A stretch of DNA of 37,603 nt from Xenococcus sp. MO_188.B8 (GTDB lineage: Bacteria > Cyanobacteriota > Cyanobacteriia > Cyanobacteriales > Xenococcaceae): positions 1 to 37,603 of the forward strand of contig JASJDR010000047.1 of NCBI GenBank assembly GCA_030065615.1, read 5' to 3'. Shown here piece after piece: positions 21,869-30,024 of this stretch. The first letter of the stretch is position 1. Every line of letters starts with the position of its first letter. The notes under the pieces are model-generated. The model saw only the letters and a program-made list of their open reading frames with translations, was not told the origin of the DNA and made no database searches. A program made the translations under genes and the position numbers.

Positions 21869-24800
21869 ATGTCTAAGATAAATACTTATAAATTTATTGA
21901 ACTCATTAAAGAAGGAGCAAAAACTAATATTTATCGTGTTGTGAAAAAATTGAGCGGACAAAGTGTAATCATTAAGACAACCAAAGGAGAATATCCTGAA
22001 TTAAAAGAGATCGCTAAACTGAAACACGAGTACAAAATCCTGAAAAAATTAGACATACCAGGAGTAGTTAAAGCCGTAGGACTAGAAAAATACAAAAATG
22101 GATTAGCACTTATTTTAGAAGATTTTGGAGGGGAATCTCTTAAAAAGCAAATTGCCGCAACCAAAATATCCTTAGAGGAATTTCTCAATATTGCTATTGC
22201 TTTAGCTACAACTCTCAGAGATATTCATCAACATAAAATTATTCATAAAGATCTTAAGCCTTCTAATATAATTATTAATTCAGATAAAGGAACTATAAAA
22301 ATTACCGATTTTGGTATTTCTTCCCAGTTATCTTCCGAGAACCAAACTATTAGCAATACTAATTTACTTGAAGGAACATTAGCATATATCTCTCCCGAAC
22401 AGACAGGAAGAATGAATCGTTCGATTGACTATCGTACCGACTTTTATTCCTTGGGTATTACTTTTTATGAAATGCTTACAGGAACATTACCTTTTTTAGG
22501 AGAAGATGCCTTGGAATTGGTTCACTCTCACATTGCTAAAATACCTGTTTCTCCTCATCAATATAAACAGGAAATCCCTCAAGTTATTTCCAATATTGTA
22601 ATGAAATTGTTATCAAAAACAGCAGAAGAAAGATATCAAACCGCTTTTGGTTTAATTGCTGATTTAGAAAATTGTTTAGAGCAGTTAGTCGAAAATGGAA
22701 AAATAAATCACTTTACTGTTGGGGAAAAAGACGTATCTGGTCAATTTCAAATCCCGCAAAAACTCTATGGAAGAGATCTAGAAGTTGCTCGATTAATGGA
22801 TGCCTTTGAGCAAATAATTCAAGGACAAACTGAGATGGTTTTAGTTAGTGGTTACTCTGGCATTGGTAAATCTTCTCTTGTCCACGAAATTCATAAACCT
22901 GTGGTACGTCAACGCAGCTTTTTTATTAGTGGTAAGTTCGATCAATTTCAACGCAATATCCCCTATGTTTCATTTATTCAGGCATTTCAAGAGCTAATCC
23001 GTCAACTACTAACCGAAACTGAAGCTCAAATTGCTATTTGGAAAGAAAAATTATTAGATGCACTTGGTCAAAATGGTCAAGTAATTATTGATGTTATCCC
23101 TGAAGTTGAATTAATTATTGGCAAACAGCCCCCTGTACCAGAATTAGGAACAACTGAATCACAGAATCGGTTTAACTTGGTTTTTCAAAAATTTGTTAAT
23201 GTTTTCACGCAACCCGAACATCCTCTAGTCCTATTTTTAGACGATTTACAATGGGCTGATTCTGCTTCCTTAAAATTTATCAAACTGTTGATGACAACCA
23301 CAGATAGTCAATATTTACTACTCATTGGTGCTTATCGAGATAATGAAGTAAGTCAGTCCCATCCTTTGATGTTGACCCTACAGGAAATTCAAGAAGTAAA
23401 AGCTACGATTAAAAATATTGTAATTAAACCATTAGGTTTGTCTACTACAAAGCAATTGATTGCTGACACTCTTACTTGTGAATTAACTCAAGCAAATGCC
23501 TTAGCTCAATTATGTATTCAAAAAACTAATGGTAATCCGTTCTTTTTAAATCAATTATTACAATCTTTATATACAGAAAATTTCTTTAAATTCGATCTAA
23601 CTATTGGTAAATGGCAATGGAATATTAAGGAAATCCAAGCGATTGGCATTACTGATAATGTTGTCGATTTAATGGTGAATAAACTTAAAAAACTTACTCC
23701 CCACACCCAAGATATTTTAAAATTAGCTGCTTGTATCGGCAACCGTTTTGATTTACAAGTTCTAGCACTAATTAATGAAGAACCTTTGAGCCAAACTGCA
23801 ACTGCTTTATGGGAAGCTCTACAAAAAGGTTTTGTATTGCCTTTAAATGATGATTATAAAATTCCTCTGGTATTTCAACAAGAAGCTAGCCCAGCAGATT
23901 TACAAATTAATTATAAGTTTTTACACGATCGCGTTCAACAGGCAGCCTATGCCTTAATTCCTGAGTCTGACAAACAAAAAACCCACCTTAAAATTGGTCA
24001 ATTATTGCTGAATAATACCACCGAACAAGAATTAGAAGAAAAAATATTTGATATTGTTAATCATCTCAATCAAGGAGCGCCATTAATTAGCAATACGGAA
24101 GAATTATTGCAGCTAGCTAAGTTAAATTTGCAAGCAGGTCAAAAAGCCAAAGATTCAACTGCCTATGAACCAGCAGCTCAACTTTTTAGTCAGGGAATCG
24201 ATTTACTAACAGGGAATATTTGGCAAAGTCAATATGAATTATCTTTTAGTTTATATCGAGAACTTTCTGAATGTGAATATCTATGTGGTAACTTTGAGCG
24301 TGCAGAAACATTATTCGACCTGGTTCTTGCCAATGCTAAGTCTAATTTAGAAAAAGCTGATATTCAAAATATTCGTTTGGCTTTGTACGACAATAAAGGT
24401 GAATTTGTTAAAAATTTACAAGTTGGGTCAGAAACTTTAAAGAATTTTGATATTAATATTCCTACGGAAAAGACTACAGATATTTTGTCTTTATTTAACC
24501 AAGAATTAAAAATATATCGACAGTATCTGGAAAATTATCAAATTGCTGATTTACTCCATGCACCAGAATTAAATAATCTAGAAGTGAAAGCTTGTTTAGA
24601 AATCTTGATGAATATGACAGGGCCTGCTTACTTCACAGATCAAGATTTACTAGCTTTAACTTCAATTAAAATGGTCAATCTTTCGATTAAATATGGTAAC
24701 TGTGATATCTCAGCCCATGGCTATGCTTTTTGGGGGATTATTTCAGGTTCAAGATTACTTGAATATGAAGATGGTTATGAATTTGGTCAATTAGCCTTAA

Positions 24801-27178
24801 AGCTAAATGACAAGTATAGTAATGTTAATTTAACTTGTAAAGTATTTAACTTGTTTGGAGCCTTGATTAGTCCTTGGGGTAGTCATCTTAAGACAAGTAT
24901 TCCTATTCTGAGAAATGGCTATAAAGCTGGTGTAGAAACGGGAGATATTTACACCAGTTATAACTGCGTTAATTTAATTATGCAAAGAATCATTGCTAAT
25001 GATAATTTTGAGAGCATCATTGATGAATCTAATCAACATATTGATTTTTTAAGAAAAATGAAAAATCATGTTTTTATTGGTCAACAGGAATTGGATCAGC
25101 ATTTCCTCTTAAATTTTCAGGGACTAACCAAAGATAAATTTTCCTTAAGTGATGATTATTTTGATGAATTTGAATGTTGTCAAATGTGGCAAAATAATAG
25201 ATTTTTGCCTGGAATTGCTACCTATAATATTTTTAAGAGCCAGATTTTATATTTTTATGGAGATTATCAAAATGCTTTACAAAAAGCACAGGAAAGCCAA
25301 GAAACTGTAATCTTTGTTTCTGGTATTGCTAATCAAGCTGAACATAATTTTTATTATTCCCTAATCTTAACGGCTATTTATCTCGGATCTAGTGAACATA
25401 AGCAACAAGAATATTGGAAAATATTAGAAACTAATCAGGAAATAATGAAAATTTGGGCGGATAATTGTCCAGAAAACTTTTTACATAAATATCTATTAGT
25501 TGAAGCAGAAATAGCTCGCATTACAGAGAGAATAGAAAAAGCTAGTGAATTATACGATCGCTCTATAGAATTAGCTAGAAAAAATGACTTTTTGCAAAAT
25601 GAAGCTCTAGCTAATGAACTTGCTGCTAAATTCTGGTTAGCTAAGAAGAAAGACAAGTTTGCTAAACTTTATTTCAATGAAGCTTATTATCGCTATAACC
25701 TTTGGGGTGCTAAGGCAAAAGCTGAAGATTTAGCAGACAATTATCCCCATTTAATTACAAAACTATCAACTCAAGCAAGAACCAACAACATCGACAGCAT
25801 TTCTGCTACTGTTTCTACTACTACTGGTGTAGGTGAAGCATTGGATTTGGCTACTGTTACCAAAGCTTCTCAAGCTATTTCTGGTGAAATTGTACTTGAT
25901 AAATTACTAGCCAAACTAATGAAAATACTAATGGAGAATGCGGGAGCGCAAAAAGGATTTTTGATTTTAGAAACTAAGGGTCAATTGTTAATTGAAGCTT
26001 CGGCTACAGTTAACGAAGATCGCATCATAGTCTTGCAATCTTTGGCTTTAGATAATCACCTACCCACATCGATTATTAACTATGTTGCTCGTACTTTAGA
26101 AACAATCGTCATTGATGATGCTGGCGTCAATAACCAATTTGTTAATGATATCTATATCCAACAACATCAACCCCAATCAATTCTCTGTGTTCCACTCATC
26201 GATCGCGGGAAACTCAGCAGTATTATTTATCTAGAAAATAATTTAACCATAGGTGCATTTACCCGCGATCGCGTAGAAGTCTTAACAATATTATCTTCCC
26301 AAGCAGCAATCTCGATTGAAAATGCTCGTCTTTATCAAACTTTAGAAGATAAAGTCAAAGAGAGAACCGCTCAACTGGCTAGTGCTAATGAAGAAATTAT
26401 TGCCCTGAATGAAAAACTCAAACAGGAAAATCTGCGCATGGGTGCAGAATTAGATGTGGCTCAACAACTACAGCAAATGGTTTTGCCTAAACCAGAAGAA
26501 CTTGAGATGATTGAAGGCATTGATATTGCAGGCTATATGGACCCTGCTGATGAGGTAGGAGGTGACTATTACGATGTACTGCACGCTGATGGTGTAGTGA
26601 CTATGGGCATCGGCGACGTGACGGGACATGGTTTAGAAAGTGGCATTTTAATGCTAATGACTCAAACTGCCGTTCGTACTCTTCAAGAAACTAAGGAAAG
26701 CGATCCCGTGAGGTTTTTAGATATCCTCAATCGTACTATTTATCGCAATGTGCAACGGATGGACTCTGATAAAAACTTGACCCTAGCCATTTTGAATTAC
26801 TCAGAAGGCAGAGTTAGTATCAGCGGACAACATGAAGAAACCATTGTAGTCCGAGCTGGAGGTCATATTGAATGTATTGACACCATGGATTTAGGTTTAC
26901 CCATTGGCCTAGATGATGACATTGCTGACTTTATTGATCATACCGTCGTTGAATTAAATTCAGGTGATGGGGTAGTTCTTTACACCGATGGTATTCCTGA
27001 AGCTTTTGATATTAATAAAGAACAATATGGCATGGAGCGGCTTTGTGAAGTGATTAGTCACAATTGGCAGTATTCTGCTCAAGAAATTAAACAAGCAGTT
27101 ATTGATGATGTGAGAAAGTTTATTGGTGAACAAAAAGTATTTGATGATATTACTTTGGTGGTACTAAAACAGCAATAG
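21869..27178 (+). CDS. Giant Ser/Thr kinase - AAA ATPase - GAF - SpoIIE phosphatase sensor protein
   Basis: A 1769-residue cytoplasmic signalling protein. Residues 1-265 are a Hanks-type kinase with catalytic loop IIHKDLKPSN, ITDFGIS and GTLAYISPEQTGRMNR. From about 290 comes an AAA/STAND ATPase (LYGRDLEVARL; Walker A SGYSGIGKSSLV near 325; LVLFLDDLQWADSAS). Residues about 700-1310 are TPR-like helices. A GAF domain is at about 1345-1485 (ASQAISGEIVLDKLL...), a coiled coil at about 1485-1535, and a PP2C/SpoIIE phosphatase at 1545-1769 with the metal-binding acids in VGGDYYDV, GDVTGHG and FDDITLVVL. Related cyanobacterial proteins commonly end in a histidine kinase; here the output is a phosphatase. 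It stands alone; the remnant at 16959 shows a second copy once existed. Confidence 0.93.
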   Translation: MSKINTYKFIELIKEGAKTNIYRVVKKLSGQSVIIKTTKGEYPELKEIAKLKHEYKILKKLDIPGVVKAVGLEKYKNGLALILEDFGGESLKKQIAATKISLEEFLNIAIALATTLRDIHQHKIIHKDLKPSNIIINSDKGTIKITDFGISSQLSSENQTISNTNLLEGTLAYISPEQTGRMNRSIDYRTDFYSLGITFYEMLTGTLPFLGEDALELVHSHIAKIPVSPHQYKQEIPQVISNIVMKLLSKTAEERYQTAFGLIADLENCLEQLVENGKINHFTVGEKDVSGQFQIPQKLYGRDLEVARLMDAFEQIIQGQTEMVLVSGYSGIGKSSLVHEIHKPVVRQRSFFISGKFDQFQRNIPYVSFIQAFQELIRQLLTETEAQIAIWKEKLLDALGQNGQVIIDVIPEVELIIGKQPPVPELGTTESQNRFNLVFQKFVNVFTQPEHPLVLFLDDLQWADSASLKFIKLLMTTTDSQYLLLIGAYRDNEVSQSHPLMLTLQEIQEVKATIKNIVIKPLGLSTTKQLIADTLTCELTQANALAQLCIQKTNGNPFFLNQLLQSLYTENFFKFDLTIGKWQWNIKEIQAIGITDNVVDLMVNKLKKLTPHTQDILKLAACIGNRFDLQVLALINEEPLSQTATALWEALQKGFVLPLNDDYKIPLVFQQEASPADLQINYKFLHDRVQQAAYALIPESDKQKTHLKIGQLLLNNTTEQELEEKIFDIVNHLNQGAPLISNTEELLQLAKLNLQAGQKAKDSTAYEPAAQLFSQGIDLLTGNIWQSQYELSFSLYRELSECEYLCGNFERAETLFDLVLANAKSNLEKADIQNIRLALYDNKGEFVKNLQVGSETLKNFDINIPTEKTTDILSLFNQELKIYRQYLENYQIADLLHAPELNNLEVKACLEILMNMTGPAYFTDQDLLALTSIKMVNLSIKYGNCDISAHGYAFWGIISGSRLLEYEDGYEFGQLALKLNDKYSNVNLTCKVFNLFGALISPWGSHLKTSIPILRNGYKAGVETGDIYTSYNCVNLIMQRIIANDNFESIIDESNQHIDFLRKMKNHVFIGQQELDQHFLLNFQGLTKDKFSLSDDYFDEFECCQMWQNNRFLPGIATYNIFKSQILYFYGDYQNALQKAQESQETVIFVSGIANQAEHNFYYSLILTAIYLGSSEHKQQEYWKILETNQEIMKIWADNCPENFLHKYLLVEAEIARITERIEKASELYDRSIELARKNDFLQNEALANELAAKFWLAKKKDKFAKLYFNEAYYRYNLWGAKAKAEDLADNYPHLITKLSTQARTNNIDSISATVSTTTGVGEALDLATVTKASQAISGEIVLDKLLAKLMKILMENAGAQKGFLILETKGQLLIEASATVNEDRIIVLQSLALDNHLPTSIINYVARTLETIVIDDAGVNNQFVNDIYIQQHQPQSILCVPLIDRGKLSSIIYLENNLTIGAFTRDRVEVLTILSSQAAISIENARLYQTLEDKVKERTAQLASANEEIIALNEKLKQENLRMGAELDVAQQLQQMVLPKPEELEMIEGIDIAGYMDPADEVGGDYYDVLHADGVVTMGIGDVTGHGLESGILMLMTQTAVRTLQETKESDPVRFLDILNRTIYRNVQRMDSDKNLTLAILNYSEGRVSISGQHEETIVVRAGGHIECIDTMDLGLPIGLDDDIADFIDHTVVELNSGDGVVLYTDGIPEAFDINKEQYGMERLCEVISHNWQYSAQEIKQAVIDDVRKFIGEQKVFDDITLVVLKQQ

Positions 27179-27236
27179 ATTTTTACTTAAATAGTGATCG
27201 CTGTTTTATTTAAGGTAATGCGATCGCATTTTTGAT

Positions 27237-27318
27237 TCTTCCAAGCTACTATGAAGTTTAGGTCGTTGCTACAAGATCACAAGATAAAATTAGAAGGAAA
27301 TCGCTAAGACAGGAAAAG
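27237..27318 (+). repeat. Leader repeat A, before mntA
   Basis: TTCCAAGCTACTATGAAGTT, then GGTCGTTGCTACAAGA and AAAATTAGAA, about 80 bases. Nearly the same sequence occurs before the hicB gene at 28873 (28793-28872), and its first 15-20 bases again at about 27975-27992. It ends about 30 bases before ATG 27347. It may be a shared promoter or regulatory leader, or a duplication scar. Confidence 0.75.
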
Positions 27319-27346
27319 AGACATTTATTGATAATTTGTAGTTGTT

Positions 27347-27673
27347 ATGGTTCAAGTACTTTTACCATTAGATAAAATCAAAGAATTTTGCGATCGCTGG
27401 AAAATTGTCGAATTTGCTTTATTTGGTTCGGTTTTAAGAGATGATTTTCACAGTAATAGTGATATTGATGTCATGGTTGAGTTTAATCAAGACTCACGTT
27501 ATAGTTTGTTCGATTTAGTAATTATGGAAGATGAATTAAAAGCAATTTTTAATCGGGATGTCGATCTAGTAACTCGTAAAGGAATTGCGAATAGTCGTAA
27601 TTATTTACGTCGAAACAATATTCTTAATTCTGCTCAAACTATTTATGAATCGAGAACAACAATTTCTTCTTGA
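27347..27673 (+). CDS. mntA: MntA-type nucleotidyltransferase antitoxin
   Basis: A 108-residue minimal nucleotidyltransferase. The motif GSVLRDDFHSNSDIDVMVEF matches GSX10DXD of the MNT family. In MntA/HepT modules this enzyme adds AMP to the HEPN toxin HepT and so silences it. The fold looks complete to the C-terminal VDLVTRKGI and LRRNNILNSAQ. The gene ends in TGA at 27671-27673. The partner hepT starts inside it at 27645 but has lost its central part, so the antitoxin is an orphan. Confidence 0.85.
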   Translation: MVQVLLPLDKIKEFCDRWKIVEFALFGSVLRDDFHSNSDIDVMVEFNQDSRYSLFDLVIMEDELKAIFNRDVDLVTRKGIANSRNYLRRNNILNSAQTIYESRTTISS

Positions 27674-27763
27674 GATGATATCGATCTGGATACTGTTTGG
27701 GAAACAGTGAAAACAAGTTTGCCTATCTTGATTGTTGAATTAGAAAACATAGTTTCGTCTTAA
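27645..27763 (+). pseudogene. hepT: HepT (HEPN) toxin, internal deletion
   Basis: ATG 27645 opens MNREQQFLLEM, the usual start of HepT, overlapping the end of mntA as normal. About 35 bases on, a second frame gives DDIDLDTVWETVKTSLPI and ends VELENIVSS, the normal HepT C-terminus. The roughly 70 residues between them, with the catalytic RX4-6H motif, are gone. The joint lies in GAGATGATATC. A product from ATG 27645 would end early at TGA 27708-27710 region in the first frame. The RNase cannot be active. Confidence 0.85.
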
Positions 27764-27783
27764 TCTGATTAATATATTTATTT

Positions 27784-27822
27784 AGCGATCGCTTTTATCC
27801 ATTGTGAAGAATTTAATTAGTT
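27784..27822. repeat. HIP1-containing spacer repeat, second copy at about 29504-29542
   Basis: GCGATCGCTTTTATC...GTGA..ATTTAATTAGT occurs at 27784-27822 and again at about 29504-29542. Together with the leader repeats it shows segmental copying within the toxin-antitoxin cluster. Confidence 0.6.
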
Positions 27823-28033
27823 AACGCGATCGCAAAGTTGAATATTTACGTTGATTGCTATTAGCTATTAATTAAGTTTTGTAATTGAAAAAATAGTCTG
27901 GTATTCAATCTTTGTAGGCTTTTGCTAAATACTAATTGCCTTCTACAGATTAATTATAGACAATCGCATTTTTTAATTCTTCCAAGCTACAATTATTAAG
28001 AGCTATTTTTTTATAGATACAAATTTTACACTA

Positions 28034-28243
28034 ATGATTATTAGAGTAGTTATCGAATGGGATGAATCAGCACAAGCTTATTCTGCTACTTGTCCAGAGC
28101 TTAATTTTATTTCTTCTTTTGGAGATACTAAGCAAGAAGCGATAAGTAATTTAGAAGATGCTATCAAGTTAATGTTAGAGCCAATTCCTGATAATTTATA
28201 TTCCAGTGATTCCTCGTCTGAGCAAATTGAATTAGTTTTATGA
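28034..28243 (+). CDS. hicB: HicB-type antitoxin 1
   Basis: A 69-residue protein with the HicB partial RNase H-like fold: MIIRVVIEWDESAQAYSATCPE, then GDTKQEAISNLEDAIKLML. It has no added DNA-binding domain. It neutralises HicA RNases by masking them. The hicA gene follows 11 bases after the stop, in the HicBA order. The partner lacks its catalytic histidine, so this antitoxin may no longer be needed, or may act on other HicA proteins nearby. Confidence 0.8.
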   Translation: MIIRVVIEWDESAQAYSATCPELNFISSFGDTKQEAISNLEDAIKLMLEPIPDNLYSSDSSSEQIELVL

Positions 28244-28254
28244 GGAAGTAATTG

Positions 28255-28467
28255 ATGTCGCCTCGCACTCCAAGGTTAACTGCAAAACAAGTTATCAAAC
28301 AACTGAAAAATGCTGGATTTATTGAAATAGGTCAAACAGGTTCACCTCTAAAGTTATTCAATCAAGAAACTCGTCGTACTGCAATTGTTCCTATTCATAG
28401 TAGTAAAATAATTCCCATTGGCACTCTTAAAGCTATTGAAAAGCAGTCTGGTATTAAGTTATTGTAG
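28255..28467 (+). CDS. hicA: HicA-type mRNA interferase 1, catalytic His replaced by Pro
   Basis: A 70-residue double-stranded-RNA-binding-like protein: RLTAKQVIKQLKNAGF, then GQTGSPLKLF, then RRTAIVPIHSSKIIPIGTL. In HicA the segment is GSH with the catalytic His; here it is GSP. P31 is encoded by CCT at 28345-28347, one base away from the His codon CAT. The rest of the fold is complete. ATG 28255 (GAGG 9 bases upstream) is chosen over the TTG directly before it. As the His is essential in studied HicA toxins, this one is predicted to be inactive, though it may still bind HicB 1 or RNA. Confidence 0.8.
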   Translation: MSPRTPRLTAKQVIKQLKNAGFIEIGQTGSPLKLFNQETRRTAIVPIHSSKIIPIGTLKAIEKQSGIKLL

Positions 28468-28518
28468 CTTTGGCTAAATAGCGATCGCAATATAAGGATT
28501 AATTTTAGAGGCTATCGC

Positions 28519-28767
28519 ATTTTGTGGTGTTTTGCTCAGTCAAACCAGATGATGATTCTTACTGCTAATCGCAACATGAAGGGAAAAGACTCTTTAGAGC
28601 AAGTAATACGTGAAGAAAATACAATGGCTTCATTGCCTGTAGTTACTATCGGAGATCTTGAACGTCTTGATGAGTTTGACTATCGAGAACGATGTGTAGA
28701 TCGCATGATTGAGATTGTATTGGATATTGAAAACTATAAAGGAGTCGGTCGATTATTTATTCCCTAA
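28519..28767 (+). pseudogene. PIN-like (DUF5615-type) protein, 5'-truncated
   Basis: The frame WCFAQSNQMMILTANRNMKG, then KDSLEQVIREENT...LPVVTIG and the end GVGRLFIP, matches the C-terminal two-thirds of a cyanobacterial family of PIN-like proteins of about 120 residues, as I remember it; these begin with a metal-binding Asp in a DHN-type motif that is missing here. Upstream of TTG 28522 the sequence is unrelated, AT-rich and contains a HIP1 site. So the N-terminus was probably lost by recombination. Without the first acidic residues, nuclease activity is not expected. Confidence 0.6.
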
Positions 28768-28792
28768 TTATTGTTGATCGCATTACCTAATT

Positions 28793-28872
28793 TTTCCAAG
28801 CTACTATGAAGTTTGGGTCGTTGCTACAAGACTACAAGCTAAAATTAGAAAGAAATTGCCAAACAGAAAAAA
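28793..28872 (+). repeat. Leader repeat B, before hicB 2
   Basis: TTCCAAGCTACTATGAAGTT, then GGGTCGTTGCTACAAGA and AAAATTAGAAAGAAATTGCC. It is a near copy of 27237-27318 and runs directly up to ATG 28873. Confidence 0.75.
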
Positions 28873-29082
28873 ATGAAAAATCGCAGCTTCACTATTATTA
28901 TTCATAAAGAAGAGGATATGTATATTGCAGAATGTCCTGAAGTCGGTACAGTAGATCAAGGTGAAACAATAGAACAAGCTATTACAGGTTTAAAAGAAGC
29001 TACAAAATTATATTTAGAGGAATTTCCTTTAGCAGAAAGTTCTCCCAGATATATCACGACTATGGATATTAGTTATGCCTAA
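28873..29082 (+). CDS. hicB: HicB-type antitoxin 2
   Basis: A 69-residue HicB-like protein (FTIIIHKEEDMYIAECPEVG, then GETIEQAITGLKEATKLYLEEF). It overlaps hicA 2 by 8 bases, which fits translational coupling. It is preceded by leader repeat B. Both genes of this pair look intact, in contrast with the other toxin-antitoxin loci here. Confidence 0.85.
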   Translation: MKNRSFTIIIHKEEDMYIAECPEVGTVDQGETIEQAITGLKEATKLYLEEFPLAESSPRYITTMDISYA

Positions 29083-29302
29083 ATTGCCTAGAATTTCCAG
29101 TAAAAAAGCAATTAAAGTATTAGAGAAATTAGGCTTTCAACAAGTTCGTCAGACTGGTAGTCATGTAGTTATGAAAAAGATAACTTCCGATGGTCAAATT
29201 GGCTGCGTTGTACCGATACATCGAGAGTTAAAGGTTGGAACTTTAGGCGGTATTCTCAGAAAAGCTAAAATAACTCCAGAAGAGTTTATTAATAATTTGT
29301 AA
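29075..29302 (+). CDS. hicA: HicA-type mRNA interferase 2, intact
   Basis: A 75-residue HicA toxin: MPKLPRISSKKAIKVLEKLG, then QVRQTGSHVVMKK with the catalytic H30, and VVPIHRELKVGTLGGILRKA. This is the complete family pattern. It degrades mRNA or tmRNA when free of HicB. It is the only toxin in the 27.3-29.8 kb cluster with all expected residues. The stop TAA is at 29300-29302. Confidence 0.88.
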   Translation: MPKLPRISSKKAIKVLEKLGFQQVRQTGSHVVMKKITSDGQIGCVVPIHRELKVGTLGGILRKAKITPEEFINNL

Positions 29303-29345
29303 TTTAATTCGGATAAAATTGTTCCCAAAATTATAGACTTATATT

Positions 29346-29444
29346 TTAAGCATATTGAAAACAAGCTTGGATATCTTCTACCTCTAGATCGGGATAATAG
29401 TCTCGCAAAATATCATCAAACGATAATCCCTCATTCTTCAAATC
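29346..29444 (-). pseudogene. DUF433 antitoxin, C-terminal remnant
   Basis: On the minus strand an open frame reads EGLSFDDILRDYYPDLEVED, then IQACFQYA and TAA. This is the C-terminal half of DUF433 (VapB-like) proteins. The N-terminal half with its usual start is absent; upstream on the minus strand the sequence becomes AT-rich spacer. No PIN-domain partner is seen next to it. Confidence 0.65.
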
Positions 29445-29533
29445 TTATTTTAGTTTATTTGTTTACGTTACATACAATATGCGATCGCATATTTGATACT
29501 GTGACGCGATCGCTTTTATCTGTAGTGAGGCAT

Positions 29534-29632
29534 TTAATTAGTGAAGGCAATTACATGACCTAACACTTCTATATCAGGACGAGAAAGTGCTTTGATTAAA
29601 TCTTTTCCTGACAAATCTCGTGGTAATTTCAC
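29534..29632 (-). pseudogene. hicA: HicA 3 remnant, only the N-terminus is left
   Basis: GTG at 29632-29630 overlaps the hicB 3 stop by four bases (GTGA), the normal coupling. The frame reads VKLPRDLSGKDLIKAL, a HicA N-terminus, then goes into SRPDIEVLGHVIAFTN and stops. The GSH catalytic block and the C-terminal half are missing. The tail is not HicA-like. Confidence 0.75.
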
Positions 29633-29835
29633 GAAGCAATAACCTCATCTCGAACAATGTGTAAACGTATTACTTTCGGTTTTTGTTCTTCTGTAAAATG
29701 GCAGTTAACTGCATCACGAATCATTTCTTTGAGGCTTTCTATGTCTTCAGCTTGTGTAAATATAGATTCTCCTAAAGCTCTAGCTATATAACCGCCATCA
29801 GGATCTTCTTCAACGAGAAATACAATTTCTGTCAT
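29629..29835 (-). CDS. hicB: HicB-type antitoxin 3
   Basis: A 68-residue HicB-like protein: EIVFLVEEDPDGGYIARALG, then EDIESLKEMIRDAVNCHF and RLHIVRDEVIAS. The family pattern is complete. Its toxin gene, directly downstream, is cut short. It lies on the opposite strand to the other modules of the cluster. Confidence 0.85.
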   Translation of the reverse strand: MTEIVFLVEEDPDGGYIARALGESIFTQAEDIESLKEMIRDAVNCHFTEEQKPKVIRLHIVRDEVIAS

Positions 29836-30024
29836 TGTTAGTCATGTCTATAGTTTATTCTTCTTGATTTTAAAATACTTTAGTTGGTTATTAAGTGCGA
29901 TCACACAGTCATAGATCCACTGAGCGCATAATTTAATGCTTAAACTAACTGCACAACTTTTTAATTACAATAATCTATTATCACAAAACTTAGATTTAAT
30001 TTCCTATAATATCAAGAAAAATAT

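Noticed and set aside
27217..27233. Terminator after the giant signalling gene (AATGCGATCGCATTTTT)
   Set aside because: It is a HIP1 palindrome with almost no loop; such sites are everywhere in this genome.
29478..29493. 16-base palindrome ATATGCGATCGCATAT as an operator
   Set aside because: It is an extended HIP1 site in spacer between remnants; no evidence for a regulator.
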